DNA of 51,527 nt from Minisyncoccota bacterium (GCA_028690055.1 JAQVBZ010000009.1:1-51527); one strand, 5' to 3'. Positions 1 to 9,448 are shown, counted from the stretch's first letter. Program-made: numbers and translations. Notes: generated by a model not told the origin, from the letters alone.

Positions 1-1
1 G

Positions 2-118
2 ACACAAATGGACGTTGATAAAGCCGTTCTGCTTATCAACAATCGTCCCAGAAAAAGACTTGGCTATTTAACCCCTTACGAGGTTTTTGTTGAAGGGAAA
101 AATTGCAGTTCAAGGTAG
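2..118 (+). CDS. IS30-like transposase, C-terminal fragment (cut by window edge)
   Basis: The first bases are open in one frame and end at TAG 116-118. The visible peptide contains NNRPRKRLGYLTPYEVF, a close match to the conserved C-terminal end of IS30-family DDE transposases, which cut and join the ends of their own element. Only about 38 residues are in the window, so it cannot be said whether the full transposase is intact. The A/T-rich sequence after the stop, to about position 150, should hold the right inverted repeat of the element, but its partner end lies outside. It is the only recognisable transposase coding sequence here and is read towards the flippase gene at 222. Confidence 0.8.
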   Translation, partial: TQMDVDKAVLLINNRPRKRLGYLTPYEVFVEGKNCSSR

Positions 119-210
119 AATCTACGAGGTTATCGGAATTAATTTGCAAAAAACCTGTTTTCAGCTATGATTATGACAGGAAATCGGTATATTTTTACGC
201 AAATATTTAT

Positions 211-216
211 TATAAT
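211..216 (+). promoter_or_regulatory. TATAAT -10 box directly upstream of the flippase start
   Basis: A perfect TATAAT hexamer ends 5 bases before the ATG at 222. If used, transcription would begin at or within a few bases of the start codon, giving a leaderless or almost leaderless mRNA. No convincing -35 is seen at the normal distance and no Shine-Dalgarno precedes the ATG. The region is A/T rich, so a chance match is possible. Confidence 0.4.
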
Positions 217-221
217 CCTAT

Positions 222-1517
222 ATGAAAATAAAAGGCAAAGATTTAAGTCCCGTCCAAATGGCAAAGGAGCTCTGGTCGCTTTTTTCAAGGGACAGTCTCT
301 TTCGCAATTCCGTCTACCTTATGCTTTCCACCGCGGTGATGTCCGGTTTTGGATTTATCTTTTGGGTCATAACTACTCGCTTTTATAATTCCGAAGAGAT
401 AGGTTTTGCCACGGCTCTCATTTCCATAACCGTCGTTATCTCCAGCTGGAGCTTATTCGGTCTCAATTCCGCATTAGTTCGATATCTCGCACAATCACCA
501 AAGCCTAATCGGGTTATCAATACTTCTTTGCTGATTGTTTCCTTTACGACAATAGTGGCCTCCGTTATTTATCTTTTTGGTATAGACTATTTCTCTCCCT
601 CTTTCCATCTGCTTGCCGAAAATCCACTTTACGCGGTACTCTTCATACTCTTTATGATAGCAGTCAGTCTCAATAGCCTTACTGACAGTGTCTTTATTGC
701 TTATCGCCTTTCCAAGTACAATCTCATTGTTTATACTTTTTTCGGGTTTACTAAAATCGCACTACCCCTGTTTTTGATCGCACTGGGATCTTACGGAATC
801 TTCTTTTCTTACACAGGGGCTGTGATTGTCTCGCTTTTTCTCAGTATCTTTTTTATGATACGCAAATTCGATTATCATCCGCAGATGGTTCTAGAGCGCG
901 ATTTTATAAAGAAGGCATCCCGTTTCTCTGCGGCGACCTATAGCGCAGGTTTTATCTCCAGTCTTCCGGGATATCTTGCTCCAATCTTCATCCTCAATGA
1001 ATTGGGTGCGAAAGATTCAGCATACTTCTATATGGCAACGACTATCGCGGGACTGATTTATATTATCCCACAAGCTATTTCACAATCACTTTTTGCTGAG
1101 GGCTCCTTTCAGGAGAAGGATTTCGCTACTTTTGTAAAAAGGGCCATAAAGCTCATCGCTATTTTTCTAATCCCCTCAATCTTATTCGTGTTCCTTTTTG
1201 GAAGATATGTACTTCTTATCTTCGGTGCGGAATATTCCGCAAACAGTTATAAGCTTTTGCAGGTGATGTCGCTAATCAGCATTTTTATGGCAATCAGCCT
1301 GATCGGTTCCACGATTATGAAAATCAAGCATCAGATGAAGAGCTTTATCGCCATCAGCGCTATCTACACTGTCTTCACTGTGTGCTTTATTTACATCCTA
1401 ACGCCCTTATATGGCACACTGGGAATCGCATGGGCGCTCCTAGGCGGACAAGCGTTTCTCAGCCTCTGCTATATTATTATATATCGAAAGCATTTAATCG
1501 GTGCTTTTATAAGATAG
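222..1517 (+). CDS. Wzx-type polysaccharide flippase (MOP superfamily)
   Basis: A 431-residue polytopic membrane protein with about 12 to 14 hydrophobic segments from residue 25 to the end, the normal size for Wzx/RfbX flippases. The N-terminal segment with VITTRFYNSEEIGFATAL is typical of the first helix pair of this family. The family moves undecaprenyl-linked oligosaccharides from the inner to the outer face of the cytoplasmic membrane. It is the only large plus-strand gene of the polysaccharide region, and its 3' end overlaps the convergent pyruvyl transferase gene by 24 bp. A second flippase lies at 28,079, so the region may build two glycans or be two fused clusters. The family call is firm; the substrate is unknown. 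Confidence 0.88.
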   Translation: MKIKGKDLSPVQMAKELWSLFSRDSLFRNSVYLMLSTAVMSGFGFIFWVITTRFYNSEEIGFATALISITVVISSWSLFGLNSALVRYLAQSPKPNRVINTSLLIVSFTTIVASVIYLFGIDYFSPSFHLLAENPLYAVLFILFMIAVSLNSLTDSVFIAYRLSKYNLIVYTFFGFTKIALPLFLIALGSYGIFFSYTGAVIVSLFLSIFFMIRKFDYHPQMVLERDFIKKASRFSAATYSAGFISSLPGYLAPIFILNELGAKDSAYFYMATTIAGLIYIIPQAISQSLFAEGSFQEKDFATFVKRAIKLIAIFLIPSILFVFLFGRYVLLIFGAEYSANSYKLLQVMSLISIFMAISLIGSTIMKIKHQMKSFIAISAIYTVFTVCFIYILTPLYGTLGIAWALLGGQAFLSLCYIIIYRKHLIGAFIR

Positions 1518-2789
1518 ATAAATCTCTCTTATCGTCTCTGCTGATTTCTCCGCTTCGACTATGTAACCAGAGAGAGCTTTTTCCAGGTGTTTGAGGTAGA
1601 TGTCTTTTTCTTCATATAGCTTTACAAAGGCATCAACCATCAATGAACTTTCTACGTTCTCCATTTTGATTACCCACTCTGCAAGTCCGAGATCTTCCAT
1701 AATCCCTTCCGCTTTATGTTCATATGCGATTACCAGCGCCGGCACTTTGGCAGTGAGGGCAAAGATGACAGAGTGAAAACGAGTACCGATAAGAAAATCC
1801 AAACTTTCGTATATGCTAAGAAGCGTCTGATGATCGTAAGAGCCTTCCAAAAGCACGGCACGATTTTTTTGTCGCATATTTTCGAATATTCGTTTTTCTA
1901 TGATGCGATCGTCGTCTGTATTCCTTTCCACGGTCGTTTGCGGGATGAATACGATGCATGCGTCGTATTTTTCGGCAATATGGTCAAGAGCGATTGCCAT
2001 TTCTTTCTCATAGCGCGCTTGAGCTTTCTTGTCGAGCCAGTCGCGGGCAGTAACCCCGATTAGCGGACCGGCATAGGCTTTTTTCATTGAAGTAAATTCT
2101 TCCGGCAAAGGTTTCCGTGTGTAGTTTTTCCCGCGTACCAGAAAAGCGGCGTCCACCGACCCCATCGTCAGATCCTCTTTTACCCCCATCTTCTTGAGGA
2201 GTTTTAAACTGATAGATTCGCGGGTGATGATAAATTGCATTTTTCGCAGTACATAGCCTGCAAATTTTTCCTGGGCTTTATTTCCGAAAGGGCCGACTGA
2301 CTGGGAATGCAGCACTGTCAGTTTCCCCATCATCTGACTCAGATAGAGCATTCGCAATGTTAGAGCGAGATCCATGATCCTCATGAATCCGGGGATTTCT
2401 CTTATATATCCTCCCCCCACCCCTACAACCAAATCAGCGTCTGCCAGTCTGTTCATTGCTTCCTTTTCAGCTTTTTGCAAAAGCCAATCGGGGCGTTTCT
2501 TCCCAAATCGATAAGCCAAGCTCCATAATACGGTCGCAGATCCATTTCTTAGCAAGGAATATAGTTTGGCGATACGGTTTTTGGATTCCTCGTCCCAGAT
2601 GGTTGTGATCAGCGAAGGCACAAAACGCACATCTGGAAAAAGCGGCTCCATATTGGCATTCGTGTCGATAGTAGCGACAGTGATATCGGGATTGTCAAAA
2701 ACGCGCCGCATTTCCGCAATTAAGACTGACAATATGGCCATATCTCCGCCGCTTCCTTTGGCATAAGCATTTGCAATCACTATCTTCAT
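1494..2789 (-). CDS. Polysaccharide pyruvyl transferase family protein
   Basis: A 431-residue protein that fits the CsaB/polysaccharide pyruvyl transferase family (PF04230). An N-terminal Rossmann-like half starts with MKIVIANAYAKGSGGDMAIL, a glycine-rich GVGGGYIREIPG loop follows near residue 125, and a C-terminal half carries the typical GTRFHSVIFAL signature near residue 340. These enzymes transfer pyruvate from phosphoenolpyruvate as a ketal onto a sugar, adding negative charge to a cell-wall or exopolysaccharide; CsaB ketals anchor S-layer proteins in some bacteria. Its start overlaps the stop of the upstream GT4 gene as ATGA (2786-2789), so the two are very probably translationally coupled. 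The acceptor sugar cannot be told from sequence. Confidence 0.85.
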   Translation of the reverse strand: MKIVIANAYAKGSGGDMAILSVLIAEMRRVFDNPDITVATIDTNANMEPLFPDVRFVPSLITTIWDEESKNRIAKLYSLLRNGSATVLWSLAYRFGKKRPDWLLQKAEKEAMNRLADADLVVGVGGGYIREIPGFMRIMDLALTLRMLYLSQMMGKLTVLHSQSVGPFGNKAQEKFAGYVLRKMQFIITRESISLKLLKKMGVKEDLTMGSVDAAFLVRGKNYTRKPLPEEFTSMKKAYAGPLIGVTARDWLDKKAQARYEKEMAIALDHIAEKYDACIVFIPQTTVERNTDDDRIIEKRIFENMRQKNRAVLLEGSYDHQTLLSIYESLDFLIGTRFHSVIFALTAKVPALVIAYEHKAEGIMEDLGLAEWVIKMENVESSLMVDAFVKLYEEKDIYLKHLEKALSGYIVEAEKSAETIREIYLSYKSTD

Positions 2790-3967
2790 ATTTTTAGATA
2801 TTTACTGGTTAATCTAACGTATTGTGTCAGAGTGTTTCGCCTATATATTTTTTCATCAAATTCTCTCTCTGCTTTTTTCCTTCCTGCACTACCCATCTCT
2901 TGCATAAGCTCAGGATCGGACAGGAGCCGATCGATACTTCCCGTCAACGCACCGACGTTATTAGGAGGGACCAGGAATCCTGTTTTCTCGTGATTGACGA
3001 GTTCGGGTATTCCGCCAAGGTTACTTGCCACTATCGGCCTGCCAACCGCCATCGCTTCGATACAGACCGTAGGAAGATTGTCAGGACAGAGCGAAGGTAC
3101 TGCCACCAGAGATGACTGCTTGTAAAGTTCGGCAATTTCTTTAGGGGATTTATATCCCAATAGATAAACGATATCATCTATATGTAAGCCGGATATCTGT
3201 TCCTTCAATTTGTCCGCCAGATGCCCGCCGCCAACGATGCGCAATCGCATGTCAGGATGTTTTTCCTTCAATAATGCTACCGCTTCGAGCAAAACAGAAA
3301 TACCTTTTTCCTCACTCAGTCTTCCGACAAACAGAATCTCTTTGAAATTTACCATGAGAGATGGAGGTGCGAGGACTATCCCATTGTGCAGCGTCTCGAT
3401 GTGCGGGAAGATTCCAGACTGGCGGGCGCAGTTTGCATAAAAATCACTGCATGCCAATATGGTATCTACGTTTTTTGCAAGACGGCGCAGGATATAAAAT
3501 CGCAACTTTTCCCCATAGAAGCGTAGTGACGGCTTATCGATAAAATAATCAGAAAAGGTTTTACGGTACGGCTCTAGCAGTGGTAAGTCGGAGATGCGAG
3601 TCGCATCGAACAAGCTTTGGTCGTGCATCGTCAAGACCGTGGGGATATTCTTGAGTGGCAGTAAGATAAAGGGCGAAGCCTTGGAAATCGTGTGCAGATG
3701 CACTACATCCGGTTGGAAATTTCTCAGTTCTCGTCTCAGTGCCAAAAACGCGAAAGGATTGAAGAGATACATAAACCTCATCAGCAAGCTCTCTTCGTTA
3801 CCAATCAAAAATCTGGCGTCTGCGATATTTTCCCCATTCCCCTGCTCGTTTCCACATAGGATGCGTACCTGATGCCCCTCTTTTTCCAGTCCACGCCGAA
3901 GCTGAGCAATCATCGCTTCCGCGCCGCCGTGTAGAGTTGCCAGATTGTTGACCATCAATATTTTCAT
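2786..3967 (-). CDS. Family 4 glycosyltransferase (GT-B fold)
   Basis: A 393-residue GT4 enzyme of normal length. The N-terminal domain begins MKILMVNNLATLHGGAEAMI, with the loop that contacts the acceptor. The C-terminal domain carries the nucleotide-sugar signatures: FVGRLSEEKGISVLLEA near residue 215 and EAMAVGRPIVASNLGGIPE near residue 305, which holds the usual E-x7-E type motif. No membrane segment is visible, so it should be cytoplasmic or peripheral and add one sugar from a nucleotide donor to a lipid-linked acceptor. It is first of a two-gene operon with the pyruvyl transferase (4-bp overlap). The A/T-rich stretch before the ATG has several TATAAT-like boxes but no clear Shine-Dalgarno. 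Donor and linkage are unknown. Confidence 0.88.
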   Translation of the reverse strand: MKILMVNNLATLHGGAEAMIAQLRRGLEKEGHQVRILCGNEQGNGENIADARFLIGNEESLLMRFMYLFNPFAFLALRRELRNFQPDVVHLHTISKASPFILLPLKNIPTVLTMHDQSLFDATRISDLPLLEPYRKTFSDYFIDKPSLRFYGEKLRFYILRRLAKNVDTILACSDFYANCARQSGIFPHIETLHNGIVLAPPSLMVNFKEILFVGRLSEEKGISVLLEAVALLKEKHPDMRLRIVGGGHLADKLKEQISGLHIDDIVYLLGYKSPKEIAELYKQSSLVAVPSLCPDNLPTVCIEAMAVGRPIVASNLGGIPELVNHEKTGFLVPPNNVGALTGSIDRLLSDPELMQEMGSAGRKKAEREFDEKIYRRNTLTQYVRLTSKYLKI

Positions 3968-4292
3968 TTGGATATAATTGTGGATATAATGAATACAATA
4001 AATACAATAATATAATGATTTTCAACCCTTCCGTGTTTTGTCATTCCGAAATAAGGTACTCCGATTGAGGAATCTGGGAAAGATGCCAAGTGATGATAGC
4101 GTTATGTTTATCGGTACGTTCATAGTGTCTAATGTATTTCCCAGATCTCTCAGCCGAGTACGGCTTTCGAGATGACAGAACGAAGGGGTATCTGTTTAAA
4201 TTTAATAGTTGCGGCAAATTTGTTAATGCGTAAGAACTATAAGCGAAACATTTATCCTTTATCTCATTCTATCACATTTTAATCTCTGTCAT
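3968..4292. other. Intergenic stretch with a palindromic repeat; no gene
   Basis: No coding region is supported. It holds the A/T-rich promoter zone of the GT4 gene, one complete copy of the TGTCATTCC repeat family (4039-4178), and an A/T-rich tail running to the stop of the DUF2206-like gene. Confidence 0.6.
4039..4178. repeat. TGTCATTCC-family inverted repeat, copy 1
   Basis: The sequence opens with TGTCATTCCGAAATAAGGTA and closes with the complement of a similar arm ending in GAGATGACA. The two arms, each about 40 bp, pair imperfectly through AATCTGGGAAA / TTTCCCAGAT. The middle is unrelated A/T-rich DNA. The same terminal motif recurs at 17,579 and 29,519 as full two-armed elements and at several other places as single arms. 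No coding capacity; it resembles a small non-autonomous palindromic element. Confidence 0.6.
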
Positions 4293-6632
4293 CTATCTAT
4301 ACACCTTTGCCTGTCCGCTGTCATAAATAAGATTCTTGTTGCTGTCGAAAAATTCCGTTGGCAATTTGTAATAGAGCACGTCGCCGTCGATGAATTCGAT
4401 TACGCTTTTTTTCACGTCATTGGTGTAACTCAGGTAAACCATCGAGTCTTTACGCACAACCTCCGGCAAGACCCGGGTGTGGGCTCCGATATCGCTGTAG
4501 GTAAGCAGTCGGACGTTGGAAAAATACATGTCGCTCTGTACGGGCAGTTCGATGCTCAGGCCCTTCATCCACAGTAGCGCGTCCATTTCTCCGCCGTGGA
4601 TATAATAAGCATCGTAATAGAATCCACTGTTATTGAGTGTCAGCATGGGCCTGCCACCGCCGGTTATCTGCGGGATGAAACCGGAAAGAAGAAGGAAAAA
4701 TGTCACCAAGAATCCGTCAAAAAGTATAAGTCGTGTTTTTTTCTTGGGCGCAATCCTACTGAAGCCAGCCAAAAACCCCATGGTGACGGGGAACGCCAGT
4801 AATACTAGATTCTGTTGAAAGAGCCGCAGGAGTCCGTAATTGATTACGTTCTCCGGCAAGATAATCTGCATCGCCATAACAAAAACTCCCGCACCGCCGA
4901 GCGCAATATATTCCATCGGCACGTCTTTTTTGAGGTGCCCGCCGAATCTGCGCCCGAGTAGCAATGCCAGCAGGCTGAGGAAAATAAAAATCTGTAAAAT
5001 TTTGGCATAGAATTGTTTGACCTCGTTATACAAACCTTTGAGCGGCGCATCTAGTTTTTCTTCGATTGTCACTCCGATCGGTTTCAGGGCAAGGGCGGGT
5101 TCATTGATCGGAGTCTCTTTGTATTGTTGCGTTACTTCTTTGGAGTAGAATTCCTCTTCATCCGCATCCACCCTACTCATCTCTACCGCCTCTTGGACGA
5201 AGGCCTCGAAGAGCTCGTCCTTGCTCAGCTGTGTTGCATTACTAAGGCTATATTTTTTTGGCCCTACGCTTTCGCTCTTACTGAAAGGGTTTTGGAGGCT
5301 AATTGCGATTTTACTCAATGTTTTGACAAAGCTTTGTGAGGTCTCCGTTATCGGTCCGGTCCAAATCGCCAATACCATTACCAATACGATAGTGACAGGC
5401 AGATGTAACATGCGCGGTTGTTTGCTTCGCTTGGCATTTCTTGTTGTGATATCGAGAAACGAAAATTTCCGCAATCGCTTGATGGAGAAAAGCATACGCA
5501 TCAAAATATTCAGAACATATCCGCCCGCGAGGATGGCGATGGCGATATAGGAAGTGGAATAATGTGACAGAATCATTCCCGTGCCGAAAAGTATAAGTAG
5601 TAGATTGCGATTTTTTTTCTTAAAATATTCGTCCGTCAACAAGACGAAAAACATCGCGCCGAAGAACAGTAGCGCCATCCCCTGCCGGTTGAGCATCGCC
5701 ATGTCGACGATGAACGTAGGGAAAGTCACATACAAAAGCGCGGACAGAAAGGCGACTTTGTCTGTAGAAAAGTGACGGGCCAGATAAAAAATCACTATCG
5801 CCAGAAGTCCGTTGATGAATTGGAAGAAAAATTTATAGACATAAAAATCTTGGATATGTAAAAGGCTCTGCAGATAAGTAGGCAGAATAGTTATGCTTAG
5901 GCAGGCATTGTAGGCATCCTCGAAGTTGTCCATATTCCAGAACTTGAGCCGGTTGGTCAGCGAGAAAACTTGGAATTCCAATTGCACATCGTGTCCGGTC
6001 AGGTAGTAGCCGCGCATCGAAGTCATCAGTAAAATTGCGACGGTTATACCGTAAAGCAAAAAGGCGAAAGTGGAAGTGTCGAGCTTGGCTTTGCCGCCGA
6101 CCGCGAGCATAGCCAAAACAGCGATGAGAGCGATAGTTGCCATCGCGATTGCGTTCGTTCCGCCATTGGTCAGGACAACTGCTCCGGCCGCAGCTAGGAC
6201 GGGAAGAAGAAGAGCAGAGACGATGACCAGCTTGTCGGATATGCGCAGTTCCGTTTTTTCGAGCATGAAATCTTTCTTGGCAAAGTAAGTCAAAGCCAAC
6301 ATTATCAATATGAATATATCCAATGCCATCAAGAGAGGCAAAGTTTCCAAGGGTCTGTCGATTCCCACTGAGGGTAAAAACGTGTTGGAGGTCAGCCCCA
6401 GCAGCGTAAGTAGCAGGGCGCTCAAAGATCCTCCCAGCGCCAATCCCAAAGGCCACGGTATTTTTTTCTCCGCGAGAAAAGGCAAAACGAGCAGCCCCGG
6501 AGACAGTATTATATATGCAAAAGTGAAAAGCATGCCGAGATAAAGAAAGTCATATTTCGTAAGCACGACAAAATTGACCACAGCAAGTCCTGCGAGGAAA
6601 AGAAGTATTTTGTTGTTTAATGATTTTCCCAT
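4293..6632 (-). CDS. Large polytopic membrane protein, DUF2206-like
   Basis: A 779-residue protein with about 15 or more hydrophobic helices: a cluster over residues 8-440, a soluble charged loop of about 90 residues (roughly 455-540), another helix cluster at 540-680, and a C-terminal extracytoplasmic domain of about 100 residues. The segment from GHDVQLEFQVFSLT through NMDNFEDAYNACLSITILP resembles what I recall of DUF2206 membrane proteins, found in archaea and CPR polysaccharide clusters. The overall plan matches GT-C polyprenyl-sugar-using transferases or polymerases: helices, a large luminal loop and an acidic first-loop region. It could serve as the polymerase (Wzy role), as no classic Wzy is apparent, but that is inference. 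It stands alone, flanked by repeat-containing gaps. Confidence 0.6.
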   Translation of the reverse strand: MGKSLNNKILLFLAGLAVVNFVVLTKYDFLYLGMLFTFAYIILSPGLLVLPFLAEKKIPWPLGLALGGSLSALLLTLLGLTSNTFLPSVGIDRPLETLPLLMALDIFILIMLALTYFAKKDFMLEKTELRISDKLVIVSALLLPVLAAAGAVVLTNGGTNAIAMATIALIAVLAMLAVGGKAKLDTSTFAFLLYGITVAILLMTSMRGYYLTGHDVQLEFQVFSLTNRLKFWNMDNFEDAYNACLSITILPTYLQSLLHIQDFYVYKFFFQFINGLLAIVIFYLARHFSTDKVAFLSALLYVTFPTFIVDMAMLNRQGMALLFFGAMFFVLLTDEYFKKKNRNLLLILFGTGMILSHYSTSYIAIAILAGGYVLNILMRMLFSIKRLRKFSFLDITTRNAKRSKQPRMLHLPVTIVLVMVLAIWTGPITETSQSFVKTLSKIAISLQNPFSKSESVGPKKYSLSNATQLSKDELFEAFVQEAVEMSRVDADEEEFYSKEVTQQYKETPINEPALALKPIGVTIEEKLDAPLKGLYNEVKQFYAKILQIFIFLSLLALLLGRRFGGHLKKDVPMEYIALGGAGVFVMAMQIILPENVINYGLLRLFQQNLVLLAFPVTMGFLAGFSRIAPKKKTRLILFDGFLVTFFLLLSGFIPQITGGGRPMLTLNNSGFYYDAYYIHGGEMDALLWMKGLSIELPVQSDMYFSNVRLLTYSDIGAHTRVLPEVVRKDSMVYLSYTNDVKKSVIEFIDGDVLYYKLPTEFFDSNKNLIYDSGQAKVYR

Positions 6633-6661
6633 ATCGGTGATTAATGTATGTATATATTATG

Positions 6662-6732
6662 TGTCATTCTGAGGTACTCCGAAGAATCCCGTTATGTCCC
6701 GCATCGTAACGGGATACTTCACTACGGATGAT
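6662..6732. repeat. TGTCATTC-family repeat, single arm with hairpin
   Basis: Starts TGTCATTCTGAGGTACTCCG and contains the perfect 9-bp hairpin ATCCCGTTA / TAACGGGAT. Related single arms occur at 26,845, 28,009 (reverse orientation) and 31,061. It lies upstream of the DUF2206-like gene. Confidence 0.55.
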
Positions 6733-6780
6733 GCTATCTAAAAAAACATAATACTATATATAATAATAATTTTATCAGTC

Positions 6781-6822
6781 TCGTCCCCACTCCTACCGGG
6801 AGAGGGTCAGAGTGAGGGGGAA
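6781..6822. repeat. CCCTCTCC...GGGAGAGGG repeat, copy 1
   Basis: A hairpin-forming C/G-rich motif (CTCCTACCGGGAG) followed by GGTCAGAGTGAGGGGGAA. It sits 16 bp beyond the stop of the minus-strand double GT4 gene. Six copies occur in the window, all in this orientation and none inside a gene. Confidence 0.6.
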
Positions 6823-6837
6823 TAGCGGCGTATTCAA

Positions 6838-9183
6838 TCATTCCAGTATCTCCCGATAAGCCTCATCCATATTTTTCCCAATCACACCCCAGTCGTATTC
6901 TCTCATCATCGCATCTCGCGCTTTTTTTCCCATCTCTATGCGCTTGGCTTTATTGCGGAATAGTCCGATAATATCCTTTGCAAAGTTGTCCGCATTGTCG
7001 GCTATCAAAATATTTTCTTGTTCGGAATAATTTATACCTTCAGCGCCTTTGGGTGTAGAAACGACTGCGAGCCCCGAGGCCATAAAAGTCAGTACTTTCA
7101 GCCGCGTACCTGAACCTTGCCGGACGGGACAGATGCCGATAGCAGACTGGTCGAGATAAGGTTTGATGTCATCGACGAACCCCAATCCAATGACAGTATC
7201 ATCATCGATATTATTCTTTCGCAGATAATCCTTCGTAGCACCTATGGCAAAAAGTTTCACGTTCGGGACGGCTGCTCTTAATTGCGGATGGATTTCTCGC
7301 AAATAAAATTTGAGCGCGTCGGCGTTAGGAGCGTAGCTCGTGCCTCCGATGAAAATGAGCGTATTGTCTTTTTTACCTTGAGTCGGCTGGAAGATTTGGC
7401 AATCCACTCCGTTCGCTATCAGGTAAACTTTCGCATTGTATTTTCTAAAGTATGCCGCGTCGGACTCCGAGCAGGCGAAGATGGCATTTACATTTTTTGT
7501 CGCCTCGATTTCCAAGGCTCGCAATCTTCCCATCAAGAATTTTCCCGCCAGTTTTTTTCCGAAAGGAAAATTTTCAATCGCCCCTCGGAAAGCTTCGGCT
7601 TCCACGTTGTGTGCATCCAAAATTATTTTCACTCCCCTCTCTTGCAAATATTTGATATGCGGACGAAGCAGATAATACGCCTCGATCTGTTCCAGATGGA
7701 TAGCTGCGGGCAATTCCTTTTCCGCCTCTTCGCGGATTTTTTCTCCCAAGCTGCTGAACCTATATTCGTCCATAAAGGGTTGCATACGGTTTACAAGCAG
7801 CGCACGCATTTTGAGAGATAATGAATTCGGAGCGGAACTTGCTTTTATGATCGGCAATTCCAATCCCATCTGTAAGTTCTTTATGTCCGCTTCCTTATTT
7901 TTAGCGATGCAGAATAATTGTACCTGCTTGCCGCTCTCTGCCAAGTTGCGCAAGAGATAGAGATTTCGTATCTCCGCTCCGCCGATATTGGCAGGCACAT
8001 TGGCGCTGACAAAAAATATTTTATTGTGATTGATTTTTCCTGTTGAAAATTCTGGAAACATCCAGCTGTCAAAATCTTTCGCCAACTTCGTCCAGCTGAA
8101 ATTCTCAGCTGCGAAAGTGCGCGCCTTCCTTGCCTTGATACTTTTTCTTTCTGGGTCTTCCAATGCTCGCAAAATTTCCGCCTCAATGTCTTCCAACTTT
8201 TCACTCTGGCTGATATATCCTGCCCGGCCTTCATCCACCGTTTTCGGCAGATCTCCGGTCCGGCTGACAAAGGGCACCACGCCTCGCATCATGTACTGCG
8301 GTGTTTTCATGTTGCTGGCCGCTCGGGTAGTAATGTCGTCCGGCATAAAGCCGTATCCCAAATCACCCGCTTGGAGATTTTCTCGCGCTTGTTCCAGCTC
8401 CAACCAGCCTGTAAAAATTATATTTTTATCAATTCCCGACTTCCGACTTTTTTCCTTGAAATATTCGAGGTATTTCCCGTCACCCATAAAAAGCACTTCG
8501 ACGTCAGGATATTTCTTGATGATAGAAGGCAGGGAGTCAAAAAGTGGCTCGACGATATTTTTGCGATTTACCGAACCCATATAAACTATTCTTTTATCTT
8601 TATCCGAAATGCGTACAGGAGCGAACCAGCTTGTGTCGATACCGTTCGGCATCAGATGGATAGGTTTTTGCGGAAATTCTTTTTTGTATCTTTCAAAAAG
8701 ATAGCTCGATGCGGTGACGATACGGTCGCTGTATTTTTCAGCTAAAGCCTCGCACCATGCCACCAGCTTCTGCTGATGTTTCGGATGTCCTTCGATCTTC
8801 ATCACTTCGCTTCCCAAATCATCCATGTCCAAAACGACCGGAGTTTTTCTCAAAAATTTTGCCGCCAGTCCGACAATACTGATGGGTGTCGGTTTGTATA
8901 TATAAACCACGTCTGGCTTTTCCTTGAGAGTGAGGTAGAGCGCACCAAAAATATATGGAAGCAGATTGATCTCCATTTTTTTGGTTTTGAATTGCCATGG
9001 CTGCAGAACTCGCACGCCATCCAACTCGCGGACCTCCTCCGCCTCGAATCCGTTGTATTTGTCCGCACTCGGACAGACAATCGCCGTCTCGTGCCCCAGC
9101 TCTTTAAGCTCTCGGGCGAGACTGAGCGCGCGGTAAGTGAAATTACTGCGCACGCTTCCGGATGTCAGGAAAAGTATTTTCAT
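6838..9183 (-). CDS. Double glycosyltransferase: two GT4 domains in one chain
   Basis: A 781-residue protein, twice the usual GT4 length. Domain 1 (about residues 1-385) starts MKILFLTSGSVRSNFTYRAL and has the GT-B donor half with YMGSVNRKNIVEPLFDSLP and FMGDGKYLEYF. Domain 2 (about 390-781) starts NKIFFVSANVPANIGGAEIR and has its own donor half with FIGGTSYAPNADALKF and GSGTRLKVLTFMASGLAVVS. Each half looks complete, so the protein may add two successive sugars to one acceptor, or one half may be structural. No membrane helix is visible. It stands alone between two repeat-containing gaps. The double-domain call is firm; donors and order of action are unknown. Confidence 0.87.
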   Translation of the reverse strand: MKILFLTSGSVRSNFTYRALSLARELKELGHETAIVCPSADKYNGFEAEEVRELDGVRVLQPWQFKTKKMEINLLPYIFGALYLTLKEKPDVVYIYKPTPISIVGLAAKFLRKTPVVLDMDDLGSEVMKIEGHPKHQQKLVAWCEALAEKYSDRIVTASSYLFERYKKEFPQKPIHLMPNGIDTSWFAPVRISDKDKRIVYMGSVNRKNIVEPLFDSLPSIIKKYPDVEVLFMGDGKYLEYFKEKSRKSGIDKNIIFTGWLELEQARENLQAGDLGYGFMPDDITTRAASNMKTPQYMMRGVVPFVSRTGDLPKTVDEGRAGYISQSEKLEDIEAEILRALEDPERKSIKARKARTFAAENFSWTKLAKDFDSWMFPEFSTGKINHNKIFFVSANVPANIGGAEIRNLYLLRNLAESGKQVQLFCIAKNKEADIKNLQMGLELPIIKASSAPNSLSLKMRALLVNRMQPFMDEYRFSSLGEKIREEAEKELPAAIHLEQIEAYYLLRPHIKYLQERGVKIILDAHNVEAEAFRGAIENFPFGKKLAGKFLMGRLRALEIEATKNVNAIFACSESDAAYFRKYNAKVYLIANGVDCQIFQPTQGKKDNTLIFIGGTSYAPNADALKFYLREIHPQLRAAVPNVKLFAIGATKDYLRKNNIDDDTVIGLGFVDDIKPYLDQSAIGICPVRQGSGTRLKVLTFMASGLAVVSTPKGAEGINYSEQENILIADNADNFAKDIIGLFRNKAKRIEMGKKARDAMMREYDWGVIGKNMDEAYREILE

Positions 9184-9293
9184 ACTGGTTGATTAAATTT
9201 ATCTAAATGTATTGTGTTATTCTGATTTTATCTGTCGTCCTGAGTTCAGTCGAAGTATCCTATATGTTACTATAAATAATAGTTAGCTAAGTC

Positions 9294-9335
9294 TCGTCCC
9301 CTCTCCTACCGGGAGAGGGTCAGGGTGAGGGGGAA
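9294..9335. repeat. CCCTCTCC...GGGAGAGGG repeat, copy 2
   Basis: CTCGTCCCCTCTCCTACC then GGGAGAGGGTCAGGGTGAGG. It matches copy 1 at 6781 beyond the core as well (the following GCGTAcCCAATCAT-like bases), so these two are the closest relatives. Confidence 0.6.
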
Positions 9336-9448
9336 CAACAGCGTACCCAATCATTTATATCCCGCATAGTAACGGAATCTTTCGCTCCGTTTCACTACAC
9401 TCAAGATGACACCTTCTCACGTTATATAAAATAATATTTGGTTAAGTC

